The notes: a model not told the origin generated them from the letters alone. Shown: positions 22,642 to 35,117, counted from the first letter of the stretch. The stretch: DNA of 64,000 nt from Prinsepia uniflora (GCA_032719365.1 CM064872.1:68264752-68328751); one strand, 5' to 3'. Numbers and translations: made by a program.

Positions 22642-23683
22642 TGTTCGGTGGTGGTGTGAATCTTTCCCACTTACTCAATATATGAAGAAAAATGTATTTT
22701 CGGTTGGATTTTGTGTGGGTTTTGGGTGGAGGGAGTGAGATTTTTCCCTTCTCTTTAGTTAGGTTTTCGGGTGGAAGATGATGTAGTGTGTGGGTGCATT
22801 ATTTATGGAAGGCTGACTACATTTTTATGAAGGGCTGGCAGGGTCTTATAATAAGGTGTGGCATCTTTTCTGTGAGTGGCCGAGGGGGTCAGTTGGAAAA
22901 ATCCAATTGAGAAGGAAGTTCTATTTTTCCTAAGTAATTGATCAACAAAAAAAATATTATATATATAATTACTTGCGTAAGAGATGGGAAAACTCTCCTT
23001 GGAGGCTCTGAATAGCAAAAAGTTGGCTGACATTTTGTTTAAAATAAAAGAAAAGTCACAAGCTTTTTGGAGCAGTGAAGCCTAGCCTAGCTCCATGTCA
23101 GATTGGCCCTTCTGATCATCATATTTATGATATTTGACTTTAATATTGAAGACAACCTTCAATGACCACTTTGAAAGTTGTATAAACTATTATACAAGTC
23201 TGCTTTCAAGGAAAAGTAGGGAGAAGGATTAAAACCAACGTGTAGGCCTTGATTGGTAGGTGATGGTCATGATCCATACATGCATGTATGTCCAAAAAGG
23301 AAAAGCCAAATTTTTCCATGGTGCCAAAGGGTGCCAAAACGTAATATATATATGAGTAAAAGAAGATGAGTACTGGCTTTCTACATTTCCAAACCTAAAT
23401 TATGGTCTTGAGGGAGCCCAAGGCTATGAGAAATAAAGTGATAGTCACACTTCAATTAAATTGAGATTGGGTTTATATTTTTACTAAATCTAATTTTCTT
23501 CGACCCAACCCAAAGCTTGAAAAAATATATGGACATCGGCCGGATTTCTCATCAAGTCCTCACCCGGCCTCGATTTCCAATTGGTCGAAATAAGAAAATA
23601 AATCAAGGTAGATAGTGTCAATCTAGAATCTTCCCGAAAGAGAAGGTTGATCGAATCTCAATCAAGTATCTCGATATCAATCC

Positions 23684-23833
23684 GACTTAGAAAGATTTTG
23701 GGTGCCTTGACTTAGAAAGATTTTGGGTGGCTTGATTTGGAAAGATTTTAGGTGGCTTGACTTGAAAAGATTTTGGGTGGCTCGACTTGGAAGGATTTTC
23801 GGTGGTTCAACGAGGAAAGTTTGGGTGGTTCGA
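23684..23833 (+). repeat. 26-bp tandem repeat in B LTR
   Basis: Five good copies and one worn copy of GACTTAGAAAGATTTTGGGT plus GGCTT, ending about 65 bp upstream of the TATA box. The place is that of a U3 enhancer-type repeat. Confidence 0.8.
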
Positions 23834-23899
23834 AAAGGAAGTTTTTCAAGTCAGAAGAGTAGAGGCCAAGCATGGCCAATTCGTGGGTTAACTTAACCC

Positions 23900-23907
23900 T
23901 ATAAATA
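23900..23907 (+). promoter_or_regulatory. TATA box of B 5' LTR
   Basis: TATAAATA, 65 bp past the 26-bp repeats and about 660 bp before the LTR end. Confidence 0.65.
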
Positions 23908-24574
23908 ACCAAGGTGAAGAAGAGAAAGGGACATGAACATCAACACACAAACTTACTCTTATATTATACATTTTCAATCTTTATACTAGATTTTCATATT
24001 TAAGTTCTAGTTAGTCAAGTTCTTCGTTTTTCTGGTGTAAATTTATTTTTCATAATACTTCCAAGTATTTTGTTTTAAATTCAAGTTCATTTTTATTTAA
24101 TTTTTATCTTGATTCAAGTTCGTTCATTAGCGTTCGTTTAATAGCTTCACTTAATCGTTTCGTTAATTTTAGTTTATTATTATTGTCTTTAATTTTAATT
24201 ATTGCTTTTCTTTTAAGTGTCAATTTATTACATTTACGTTTAAGTTTATTTTCTTCATGAATTGTTAATTTTCTTACTCGATTTAATTATTGCACTTGCA
24301 CTTCGTTCACATAATCAAAAAAATATAAATATATACAAGTTCAAAGCCTAAACACTCTCGACCCCGAGGGAGTGAAAGAACCCAGACCGAGAGGAGGTTC
24401 CTTACTCGGTCGCACAATCGTAAGGTTAGAAGTCAGCCTTAGGGGCGCACCCAACATTTACAATTCCATTCAGGCCATTTGGTGGCCGGATGGTGGCACG
24501 CCTGCGCATTTATTCGATGAAGGACCAAAGTCCCTTCTAACGGTTTGATAAATCAAATCGAGGGAAACATATTT

Positions 24575-24592
24575 TGGCACGCCTGGTGGGAC
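24575..24592 (+). other. primer-binding site of B
   Basis: TGGCACGCCTGGTGGGAC follows the LTR end after TATTT. The TGG start fits a tRNA CCA tail, and the word resembles primer sites of other Tat elements. tRNA species not assigned. Confidence 0.7.
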
Positions 24593-24696
24593 ACACTAGG
24601 TTTTGATATTGCATGGTCGTTGGCACTAGGGGGAATCCTAGAAGCGACCAAGAAATCCAGCCGCTCAATTTAGTAGTCGAGTGAAGAAGAAGAAAC

Positions 24697-24803
24697 ATGG
24701 TTGGAACACACCCAATGTCGACCCAGCCATTTGGTATGCCAACTTCTCAAGCAGGCCATAGTGGCCAATTACAAGTCGGCTGGACCTCGGCTGTGACAAC
24801 AGA
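24697..24803 (+). pseudogene. gag: gag of B, N-terminal piece
   Basis: The ATG at 24697 opens MVGTHPMSTQPFGMPTSQ..., a low-complexity Gln/Ser/Pro start. The frame is cut after AVTT by solo LTR L1 and continues at 30715 in the same frame once one copy of TSD ACAGA is counted. Confidence 0.7.
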
Positions 24804-25284
24804 TGACAGGACCCATCCCAATCCCCCCGGGATTAGTGCGAGATGACCCTGCTCCCGTCTGACACGAAGTGTCAGACAAGGGATATTTCCGACCTTTGCC
24901 CTTTCGGGCTATCAGAGTACGCCAGGATGTCAGGACCCACCCCGGTTTCACCCCGAAACCCGAGGTAAATTCCGCTCCCGTCTGACTCCCCGACACAAAA
25001 CTCAAGTAAAACTCACTCAAACCCAGTCAGACACAAGAGTAATTAAACAAAAGATCCCGAAGTTATCGTTTACAGAGCCTAGTACAAAAATACAAAGAAA
25101 CAAAATCCGACAATAGATACACACACGCGGAGGAAAACTTAAGCACTCGAAAATCCCGCTCGTCACTTCGATGCCTCAGACACTGCCTCGACGTTAAGAC
25201 CCCGCGCTAGCTCCACAACCTGGAGGGCAATTCAAAACAGAAAATGTGAGTGGACCAGAAAGTACAAAAAGTTCAAAACCACTT

Positions 25285-25567
25285 TATATGAAAACCGAGT
25301 TTAACCCTCCGTTTTGAAACCACATGCATAACCAACAGTTATGAACACAGTTATAAAATAATCATTATAAAACATCATAAGAAACAGAAACACTATAAAA
25401 TATCATAAGAAACCATAGCATGAGTATATGAAAACCGAGTTTAACCCTCCGTTTTGAAACCACATGCATAACCAACAGTTATGAACACAGTTATAAAATA
25501 ATCATTATAAAACATCATAAGAAACAGAAACACTATAAAATATCATAAGAAACCATAGCATGAGTAT
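25285..25567 (-). repeat. 140-bp tandem duplication in L2
   Basis: 25285-25424 and 25425-25564 read as identical 140-bp copies by eye, with three more matching bases beyond. Identity this high in an old LTR points to a recent slip or unequal exchange. Confidence 0.92.
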
Positions 25568-25616
25568 CAGAAACCGTATCAAATCCTCATTTCCCGATCG
25601 AACCTGCTGGACCTAT

Positions 25617-25825
25617 CCGAGTCTTTAAACTCCCGAGTCTTTAAACTCAATCCAGTCCTTAATCATATCCGAGTCTTTAAACTCCCGAGTCTTTAAACTC
25701 AAGGCCTACGGGGGAAATCAATATATCCGAGTCTTTAAACTCCCGAGTCTTTAAACTCAATCCGGGTCTTTAAACCCAATCCGGCCGGTCCCCCGTCACA
25801 TATATCCGGGTCTTTAAACCCAATA
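25617..25825 (-). repeat. GAGTCTTTAAACTC array in L2
   Basis: Eight or so copies of CCGAGTCTTTAAACTC or CCGGGTCTTTAAACCC. The G/C exchange in CCGGGTC..AACCC keeps the palindrome of the unit. Confidence 0.85.
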
Positions 25826-28719
25826 TCCAGATCCAGCAAATCCAATCCCAAAACCATTTGAAAACCATTTACCAAATCCTCATCCAAACCCGAATCCGAA
25901 ATCACTGGTCCGATGCCCTTCCGGCGTTCAGAACCGTCATTCCGAACCCAAATCCGGAAAAATATCCATTTCCATACCAAAACCACATGTAATCACAAAT
26001 AATATTTCATAACCCATTTATCATTATCAGAAAACCTTTATAGGTGGAAATCCCCAAATGTGTCATCAAAATCCGAAAACCAGCATTTTCTCGAAAAACG
26101 TGCAAAATCCCGAAAACGTCTCGAAAAACGTGCAAACATCTCAATCACGTATAATCACGTAAAACCATCATAACATATGCAATAAACATAGTGTCTTAAG
26201 TAAAACCATCAAAAACGTATATAAAAACAGTTATGCATGATCGAGTTTAAGGAAAGGGTCCACTCACAGTACTGAGCCCTACTCGCGTCCCGAACGTCCA
26301 GCACGTTCCTCGGCTTCCTCGGGAAATCCCGATCCTGTCAAACACCGTCAAATTATGTCACTAATACGTCTACGAAACAACTACCTAATTTCCTTAAAAT
26401 TCCCCGAACCAAAGACTTAAAACCCGGGACCCTAAACATTCACCCTCGCGGAAATAAACTCAAACGACTTCCGATTGACCCGAAACCAACTCCATTGAAC
26501 TCACAATAGCTCCTAGACCAAAATCCATGTTGATCACTTTTCCATCCGCCGCCGCACGCGCCCCCACGCGCCGCCCAAAGTGGCTGCGCGTGGCACTCAT
26601 GCGCCAGCTACAGTGCCATCTTCAACCTCCCGCACTGTACTGAACCGGCCGCCGTAGCTTGAACCGGCGAGAAGCATTCTCCACCGTCCGGCCACCATTT
26701 CAGCCCCTTCTTTCACCTGCAGCTTCGTCCAGACCAACCCTATCGATTCCCCAACTCCGTTCACCTCGACATTGTCCCTAGCCCGTTGACTAAACTCAAA
26801 ACCAGACGGCCAATGTCCCCCTGTTTCACGACTCCTCTACTCCAGTCACCTCCCGTCACGGTGGTGACACCAGACGGTCCCTAAGACCTCACTGAACCTA
26901 GACCAAACCTCCGTTACCCTCGACTCACCCCAAACTCGTCGACTCACCGTTTGAATTTCCCGGCCAAACAGAGCATCAGAGTGCTCATCATCGCCCGAGC
27001 TCCGCCGTGGACACCCCCGTCACGGCGACCATCCTAGTCGACACCTAGGACCTCCCTGAACACTATCCCGACCTCCAATCCTCTCGACTCTCAGCCCAGA
27101 CCCACGACTTTCCAAATGAAAATCACGGGAAAAACAGAGCAGGAAGACTTACCCTTCGGTTGCAGCTCCGCCGTGCGCACCACCGCCTACCACTGTGATC
27201 GTTGGACTCCTTGCAACCTCCTCAGCCTCCCCTTGCCTTGGTTTGCCTCACCTCACGGCGTAGCCACCACCTCGAACTCTCAGGCTCCCTGTTTCCCCCA
27301 AACTCCTCCGCACCTCCGCCGTGCCGCCATGCACGATTGCACCACCAAGTCACCACCACCAGCTCACACTGACCTCCCTGTCTCTCCCTCACTCACCCGC
27401 ACTCAACACCAGCCAAGATCCTTCCTCAATTCTCCCTCACAAGCTCACTCTGTTTCTCTGTGCTTGTCGAAGAACCACACACGCACACACGGGTTCACCC
27501 AAGTATTTAGGACCGCACACACACAGAAGAACCCCCCAGAACCCACTACACAATTGCCATGTGTCACAATCCAGTCCATCCTTATCCCACCTGCTAAAAC
27601 CCCAGCCGTCCATCTTGCTTCTCTCTGCACAAATCCCCAAAAGCCAAAAAGACCAAAATACCCTCCTGTTTTACACATTTTTACGGTTTTACCGAAACTT
27701 CCTAGACCCGTAACTCTCGTCTCGTAAGTCCGATGAATACGTGCCGCCTGTCATCGAACTCAGGACGACGAAATCTATCTAACCATCCTAGGTCAACCTA
27801 CCCAAAACTCGATTATTCAAAAAGTCAACTTTTCCCCCTAATTTACCCAAATTACGGTTATGCCCTCGACCTTCCGAACATCACAACTTCCTCCTCGGAT
27901 GTCGAAATCGGACGTGTCACCTGCCTATGGATTCGTGACGTCCTAAACTACGTCCTAGTCACCGGTCAACACTCAATCGACCTCCCAACTAAAAGTCAAC
28001 TATTTGCCCGAACCAAGGGCAAAATCGTCATTCTACGCTCATGGACCCATCGGGACCACCTACCCACTACTTAACCTCAATAATCACACCTTATTCACTC
28101 TACTAATCCCGGCTCTCGGGACGGGTTGTTACACAGGATCCGGAGGAGGTATGTGATATCTGAGTCTCTGCTACAGTCCACATCCGATGTCAACCTGAAG
28201 GGCAGTCAAATTATTAAAAGTCGTGAGTGGACAAAACAAGCGTTTATAAAAATATTTTAACGAGAAGACATGTGTACCCTTCCCTAAAAAGCATGCATGC
28301 ATTCGAAAACCATTTATACGAAGAAACCATATGTGGGACTAAGCCCAAAACTATAACCATACTGAAATCAAGTACACGAGCTCCTGCTCAAATCTTGTAT
28401 CCACATACATATATCATATTTATCTCACATACACATATAATTCACACAACCAATCCTGTCACGGTTTCCAAACCTACGCGAGTGCTACCCGGGTCTCAAT
28501 CCGAGTCATCTCAAAGTCAAGGTCAATGTCTGCAGACTACTGACCCTACCCGAGGTAATAGTAATCATAGCCTTCCTGAGAGTAAGGAACCCAACTGGGG
28601 GGTGACTCCACTCAGTCGATGCTCCGTGACTACTCCGGGGTCCACCCAGGCCAACGACCCTCCCCGGAGGAGATAATAGAAGTAAAGGAAGGTAGATGAA
28701 CATATATATACATAACATA

Positions 28720-28862
28720 ATATCCATGCCTGGTTCCCCTGAACCGTCATGATCCATAATATCCATAACCAAGGTAACATGCCGGTTCCCATAAACCGTC
28801 ATGAACCACAATGACCTTTCCAGAGTTCATGCCGGTTCCCGTAAACCGTCATGAACTTGGAA
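28720..28862 (-). repeat. CCGGTTCCC repeat in L1
   Basis: Three copies of a unit with core GCCGGTTCCCGTAAACCGTC plus ATGAAC, in the variable cassette between the bracket motifs. L1 has this in place of the GAGTCTTTAAACTC array of L2 and L4. Confidence 0.75.
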
Positions 28863-30090
28863 ATCCATTTAGGGCCCCTGACCCGAAATCATAAACCGTA
28901 AAATAACTGGGTCTCGTGCCCAAACATATGACATCAGCTGGGCACTGTGCCCGATATCTAAGGTCATATGCCCGAGACAAAACCAAATGGGTCTCATACC
29001 CGAGTTTATCCTTTTAGAAATCCAAAACCATTTCATTAAAACCAATAAAGAAATACAGACCCGTATAAGCACCGTATAAGGCCGAAACCTCGAAATACGT
29101 GCTTATACGTAACCACATACAAATGCACCCATGGCATCATCAAACAAGTAATAAAGCATATAATAAAAATTTATGCATGCACCAATTTAGAAAACAAGGT
29201 CCACTCACAGACCGTCCGAGCTGCCGCCTCGATTTGCGTGTAATTCGGCTCCCCGAGCCGATCACCATTATCGGGACTCCCAAACCTATCCAAATTTTAA
29301 TATAAGGTTAATAACTACTTAATTAACCTCCCATCAAAGCCCCGTAATTTTCCCGAACTTTTAACTATTTTTAAGCCAACCCTAAATCTTCCGACACCCC
29401 GAAACATATCGAAACGATGTCCGATTGACACGAGACTAGTTCCAAAATCTTCGTTACATCGAATAGAAGATTTCCCATGTTGAACACTTTCCCAAATTAT
29501 GGACCACGCACCCTCACGCGCCCCAAGAAGGGCCAAATTACTGTTCATCATCAGCAAGCTCCAGCGGACCGGTTTTCCTGTGCTGGACCGGTTCACCTGG
29601 TTTGGCCGGTCCAACTGGACCGCCGTGACCGGTTCACAGCCCTAGACATCCCATTTTTCATCCTAGTTCTTCCTTTTCGATTCCTTTCTTCCTATTTTGA
29701 TGTTTTCTATCCATTTCAATCCTTAAACGCAACCGAAAACGTCGAAAACCCTTCGTTTGATTTTGAACCAAACGGTTCAATGTTTTCCCAGCCACCCTCA
29801 CGGCTGCTCAGTCCAAAACCACCACCCAGACCTCCTTAAAACCTCCCTACAACCTCAATAAACTCAGCCTAATCATCCAATACCGTTCATGATGTCAAAA
29901 TCAAAATAAAAGGGAGAAATGGGCTTACCGAGCTCTTGGTTTCCACTTGGCCTCCACGGCCGTTCACGGCGGCCCAGCCCGTCCCTCAGCCACCATCTTC
30001 ATCACCTCACGACCCTCTCTCATCTCCCTTCACACTCCAGCCACAAATGATGAGGTTTGGGGGAGATGGAAGATCGGTTTGCACGGTTAA

Positions 30091-30110
30091 GGGGGGGGGG
30101 GGGGGGGGGG
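30091..30110 (+). repeat. G20 homopolymer in L1
   Basis: Twenty consecutive G on the plus strand (C20 in the LTR sense). Long poly-G is rare in plant DNA; length may also be a sequencing artefact. Confidence 0.9.
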
Positions 30111-30714
30111 TTTGATCCAAATGAAAAAGCAAGGGTGAAATGCATGTATGTAAGGTGTTGTCCAGTGGATGAGTGACACTTGTCATTCATCCATTGGGCC
30201 TTGGAATAAAATCTGGGCCCCACTAAAGTCCAAAACTTAAGTCGTTTCGTAATTCGTGCAATAGTGCACTTGAACTTCCGTGACCTATAACTCTCCCGTT
30301 CGAAGTCCGATTTCAGCGTGCCGCCTACCTATGGATTCGTATCGTCCTTATCTACGTAATAGTCCTCGGCCCTCAGCCATCGGACATCACGGTCAAAAAG
30401 TTAACTATTTGGCCCTTTTAACTAAAATTACCAAAATGCCCCTAAGCTTCCGAACGTCATAACTTCCTCCCCGAACGTCGGAATTGAACGTACCACCTGT
30501 CTATGAACTCGTGACGTCACGAACTACGTCAAGGTCATCGGTCAAAGTCCATTTGACCGCCCAATCGAAAATTCAACATTTTTCCACGACCAAGGTCAAA
30601 ACGGTCATTTTGCATCGTTCGTCCGATTCCGCCCAACTAATCACGGATTAACCTCACTAATCGTGATTAGTCACTAATCTAATCATGAAATTCGGGACGG
30701 GTCGTTACAACAGA

Positions 30715-32441
30715 TACAAGTTCAGTAAAGGTTACCTGCGACCCTTTAGAGCTGGTCTTCCAGCCAAATCCGCCGAGCTCGTTGGACTTCCAACAATTAA
30801 TTCAGACGTTGGAGGTGACAAATCCAGCTTCCAACCAGTGGCTTGACGAGCTCACTACTGAGATGAACAACCAGCGGCTGGACATTAGCAACCAGTTCGC
30901 TTAGGTGAATGACAGACTCGGTCAACAACCTATCCCAAATGGACACCCAGCGGCCCGAGGCCAAGTAGGTGCTCAAGCCAAGAATTTTGGGGCGAATGAA
31001 CAACCCGGAAATAATCCAGTAGGGAAAAATCAGGGTATGAATATCCCAAATCACAATAATCTCTCGGGTTGGAACAATCAGTTCGGGCCGAACCCATATC
31101 AAGCTTTTCACTAGGCTCGACCACAAGCTAACCCACCGGCCGGGGGCAACTTTGCTGGCCCATACATAAATCAGATTGCAGGCCTAGGTGGTTGGGGAAA
31201 CCATGGAGGAAATCATCTGAATGGCCATGACAACAGACCTGGCCAACAAAGGGCTCTCGACCAGGGTATGGTCGAGCAACTGATCCAGGAGATGGTTCCT
31301 CTCGCTAGGAGAGTCGGCCAACCTGTGTACAGGAGGCCGTATCCTCAACACTTTGACATGGAAGAATTTCCACGTGGTTTCAGAGTTCCTGATTTCAGCA
31401 TTTTTTCGGGTGATAGACTTCAATCCACGGTGGATCATGTGGGTTGATTCATGGCTCAGTGCGCGGAGATAGCCCACCGTGAAGGCCTTATGTTAAGACT
31501 CTTCCCTAGTACTCTTATGGGGATTACGTTCACTTGGTACATGAACTTACCACAGAATTCCATTCTGAATTGGGCGACCCTGGTGCAAGTCTTCCATGAA
31601 CAATTTTATCGACCTGAGCTAGAGGTGTCTATGGCTGACCTGGCCAAAATGAGACAAACGTTTAACGAGATGGCTCAGGAATTCTTGGCTAGGTTCAAGG
31701 TGGCTAGGACCAAATGTATGGTCTCCATGCCAGAACATCATTTTGTCAAGTTGGCTCAAGGTGGACTTTCATTAGACCTTAGGAAAAAGTTTGAAGGAAT
31801 GGAGTTTCGTGACACATACAACCTCCTTTTAAGTGTCGACCGATATGAGGGTCTTCTGAAGGAAGAGCAACAGAAAAATCTCCAAATTTCCCGGCCATTC
31901 TTTTATAAAGATACGCCCAAGCCGACCATGGCTAGGACAACATCGGTTCACGTCGTAGAGGTGGATGATGAGGAGCCACTGGCCAGTTGGAGAAAATCCT
32001 ATCTGAGGTAGATGATGAGCAGGCCGAAGTAAATCTGGCCTAGACGTTTATTAATGGGTCGTACATGTGTAAGGCATTGTCAAAAGCCACCAAGGACCAG
32101 CAACCGACGTCGACTCGGGTCCCCAAATTTAGCAGTAGCTTTCAAAAAAGGGTTGGGAATAAAACTTACACTTTTGATATATCCAAAGCCGAACAAATCT
32201 TCGATCAGATTTTAAAAGAAAATATTATAAGATTGTCATATGGCCATGTTATTCCATCTGCCAATGAATTGAAAAATAAAACATATTGCAAATGGCACAA
32301 TGTGTGGACTCATGGAACTAACAATTGTTTGGTTTTTCGCAATACTGTGCAGAACTTAATTGAGAAAAAAGATTTTGAAATTTCCATAGAAGAACCCAAA
32401 GGGAGTTGACAAGAAGAATCCATTCCCTTCAACCCAGGCTA
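30715..32441 (+). pseudogene. gag: gag of B, capsid and zinc-knuckle region
   Basis: Continues from 24803 in frame. An Asn/Gln/Gly-rich spacer (GANEQPGNNPVG...) is followed by the Tat capsid core: FDMEEFPRGFRVPDFSIFSG, then CAEIAHREGLMLRLFPSTL, FTWYMNLP, FYRPELEVSMADL and KLAQGGLSLDLRKKFEGMEF. A C-H-H-C knuckle-like motif (CKWHNVWTHGTNNC) lies at about 32286-32328. In-frame stops occur near 30901, 31112, 31446 and 32009. Gag would assemble the particle and bind element RNA. The frame is cut after the stretch ending PSTQA by solo LTR L3 and resumes at 33379. Confidence 0.88.
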
Positions 32442-33373
32442 TGTAACGACCCGTCCCGGAAATCAGGGTTAAGATAGTGATTAAGGTGGGATTAGTGAGT
32501 TTAAGTAGTACTTAGTTGGGTACTTTTGGACCGATAGGGTAGAACGACGATTTTGCCCCTGATTTGGGTAAATAGGTGACTTTAGTTCGGGCGGTCAATT
32601 GGGCTTTGACCCATGACTAGGACGTAGTTTAGGACGTTGTGAATCCGTAGACAGGTGGTACGCCCAATTTCGACATCCGAGGAGGAAGTTATGATGTTCG
32701 GAAGGTTGAGGGCATAATCGTAATTTGGTTAAAATCGGGGGACTAGTTGACCTTTTGTATGATCGGGTTTTGACTTGTTGACTTAGGACCGTTAGGGAGA
32801 TCTTGTTGTCCTGAATCCAACGACAGGGGGCACGTATTCATTGGACTTACGATGTGGGAGTTACGGGTCTAGAAAGGTAGTGGAAAAGTTGTAATTTTGG
32901 TTAAAACAGAAGGGCATTTTGGTCTTTTGTGCTCTGGGATGTGTGCAACAGAAAGGGACAGATGGAGGGCTGAGATTGAAACAGATGTGAGGGAGAGGAG
33001 AGGATGGTGACGCGTGGCAAGGGCCTAGTGGCTTCTAGGCGTGTGCACGGTCCAATTATTTGGGGGATGCCCGTGTGTTCGTGTGTGTTCGAAGAACAGG
33101 AAACAGAGGCTGAGGAATTGGGAGATTGGGACGGTGATTGTGTGCGTTTGTGTTAATTGCTGAGGGGATGAGTGATTAGAGAGTGAGAGGGATGAAGTGA
33201 GGAGGTTTGGAGATGTAGTGACTGTGTGTGAGTGCAAGTTGAGCCACGGGAAAACAGTAAGGAAAACAGGGAGGAAGTGAGTATTTGTGGGTGGTGTTGC
33301 GGCTGTGATCGATCAAGCGAGGCCAGAGGAGGTGTCCAGAGGCTGGAGTTGGAAACCGGGGTGGGTCCTGACA
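32442..33373 (+). mobile_element. short solo LTR L3 in B gag
   Basis: TGTAACGACCCGTCCCGG...GGGTGGGTCCTGACA, only 932 bp, exact TSD GGCTA at 32437-32441 and 33374-33378. Removing it keeps the gag frame open. It has the hairpin tip and both U3 modules (cores at 32650 and 32822, 172 bp apart). It lacks the bracket motifs, the variable cassette and most of R/U5 found in its 3 kb relatives. Confidence 0.93.
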
Positions 33374-33378
33374 GGCTA

Positions 33379-35100
33379 ACATGGTGACAGTCAATTTTCC
33401 CCAGCCAGGTCAGCCTAGGCGAAGGTTGGATTTAGGTGGGTCGGCCAAGGCTGCAGCCGAAAAGACGGCTAGGGAGGTTCAGCTAGTGCCTACGACGAAA
33501 GGAAAAGAGAAGATTTTACTAGAGCCTCCAACCAAGGAAGAGCTCCCAAAGGCCATCGTGTTATGTGGCAGGTGTCAATGCGAGGTGGCATTAAATGTCC
33601 CGCAATTGAAGCCGAAGGAGCTTGAGAAAGAGATGGTCAAGTCGGACCAACCAAGAGAGTTAGAGAAAAGGGTGATACTGAGTCCGACTGAGAATTACGG
33701 TCTCTACAACCCGAGAGAAAGGTATGAATCTAGGCCGAATAAACGGTCATTCTTGACCTACCAGGGTAGGCACGAAAGGTCACGTTTCCCACCGAGGGGA
33801 AACTATTAGAAGTCATTAAAGTATGAGGATATTGTGGGTGGGCCATTCCACCACAGTGGGAACAAGCATAAGAGCATTTGGGTGACTATAGGCGATGGCA
33901 AGAAGAGGACTGTCGACTATGTCCAAAGGCCCAGGCCGTCTGATGGTAGTAGTATCAATACTTACACAATTTCGGATACTAAAGAAGGTTAATGGTACCA
34001 GAGCAGGGGGCATGGCTTGCCACCAAGGCCCTTGACTAGGACCCGAGTGAAGAGAGCTCATAGGCAATTCTCTGCTAACAATAGAGCTGACGATAAGTGG
34101 ACAGAGGAAAGACAAGCTCAGTTGAACCGATTGGTGGCCCTTAAAGAGAAGATAAAGAGTGAGGAGCTTGATTTGGCCAAGGCTGATGTCATGGCCTCTT
34201 TAGAGGCAGCGGCCCCAGAGGAAGTTGAGATGCACAGGAAGTGGGTAAATGGTCGAGTCGTGGTAACATCCGCCAAGCAACCAATTTCTGAGCTGGAGTC
34301 TCACTTGACAGGGGAATTTGAAGCAGAGAACTCAAGGGAGAACCCTCACCAACCATTAGTTGTGGGAGTAAAAAGTGAGGCCAGGCAAAGGGGCTAGCCA
34401 ACTAGGAAGCCATAAGGTGAGTATGAAGGAGGCAATAGAGAGTCAAGGTTAAAAGGTAAGTCAGGTGGCTAGGGGGCCAACCAAAGCAAAAATTTACCAA
34501 GTTGCAAAAGAGGTTGAGAATCTCCCTAGGTCAGTTGGGGGAAAAGTTGACCTCATGGCTAGCCGGACCATGGCCAAGAAAGCTGGGTGCAAGGATCAGT
34601 CGCAGAAGGAAGTCGCGAAGACAGAAAGTGACCAAGCCATGGTCAAGTTGGGTGTGAAGGACACCAAGTCACTGAAAGTGGAGGAGAAGGCCAAGCTAAC
34701 GGCCGAAGAAGAGATTGTGAAACAAGACCACTTGGGTGAGCCAAAGGTGGATCTAGGTGAGAATGAAGTGTCTTTGGGTGAAGATGAAGAAATGTATGAT
34801 GAAGGCGATGAGTACATCGAGGAGGAAGAATACATGGAATAAGAGGCCATAGAGGAGATGGAGGGTGAAAACCCAAGAATGAATGTGGCTGAAGCAAAAG
34901 AGGTCGGGCAGGTGACCCCAGAGAATTCTCAAGCCAAGGTCCTAGAGCCTGAAATTGACATGGCTCAAACCGAGAAAATGTAGAAGACCAATACTAAGAG
35001 GACCCTCAAATTTGGCAAGAATGAAGAGGTGCCTATTAATATGGTCACATTACCATAATTCTTTGGATCCTAACCCGAAAATTTAAGGGTATTAGCTAAA
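33379..35100 (+). pseudogene. gag: gag C-terminus / linker of B, with acidic tail
   Basis: Frame resumes as NMVTVNFPQPGQPRRRL. It shows LPKAIVLCGRCQCEV (three Cys close together), a Lys/Glu-rich helix region near 34090-34200 (ADDKWTEERQAQLNRLVALKEKIKSEELDLAKA), then from 34465 a Lys-rich part ending in a strongly acidic run (DEEMYDEGDEYIEEEEYME). Stops near 33808, 33990, 34395 and 34842 break it. Long charged linkers between capsid and protease are usual in this kind of Tat element; no enzyme motif is present. Confidence 0.65.
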
Positions 35101-35117
35101 GCCATGAATGAGAAAAA

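Larger units (their letters stand above)
22642..24569 (+). repeat. B 5' LTR
   Basis: About 1.93 kb, TGTTCGGTGG...GGGAAACA. The start is set by the match to 59126 after the purine tract; the end by the primer site five bases on. It carries a 26-bp repeat (23684-23833), a TATA box (23900-23907) and an R region with ACACAAACTTACTC. Confidence 0.85.
24928..28133 (-). mobile_element. solo LTR L2 inside L1
   Basis: Minus strand, TGTAACAACCCGTCCCG to GGTGGGTCCTGACA, 3206 bp, exact TSD CAGGA at 24923-24927 and 28134-28138. It has U3 cores at 27925 and 27752, bracket motifs near 25245 and 26258, an array at 25617-25825 and a fresh 140-bp duplication (25285-25567). The 203-codon ORF at 27116-27727 is Pro/Ser/Thr-rich, lies in the LTR antisense to its direction and is not treated as a gene. 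Confidence 0.93.
24804..30709 (-). mobile_element. solo LTR L1 in B gag (split by L2)
   Basis: Minus strand, TGTAACGACCCGTCCCG (at 30709) to GGGATGGGTCCTGTCA (at 24804), with exact TSD ACAGA at 24799-24803 and 30710-30714. Own length is about 2.7 kb after removing L2 (24928-28133). It has U3 modules with cores at 30501 and 30329, a palindromic CGTGACGTCACG (30510-30521), bracket motifs at 28223-28232 and 29199-29208, a G20 run (30091-30110) and a CCGGTTCCCGTAAACCGTC repeat (28720-28862). Confidence 0.93.

Noticed and set aside
21926..23033. minus-strand ORFs of 67-118 codons
   Set aside because: AT-rich chance frames with no similarity and no start context; part lies in the B LTR.
27116..27727. 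203-codon ORF rich in Pro, Ser and Thr, plus the overlapping 130-codon ORF at 27321
   Set aside because: It lies inside solo LTR L2, opposite to the LTR sense, in a C-rich zone where stop codons are rare. No domain is recognised and the matching zone of L1 and L4 is not open.
24804..30709. 24804-30709 as one long element with two LTRs
   Set aside because: The two parts have separate exact TSDs (ACAGA and CAGGA), one inside the other, and no internal domain.
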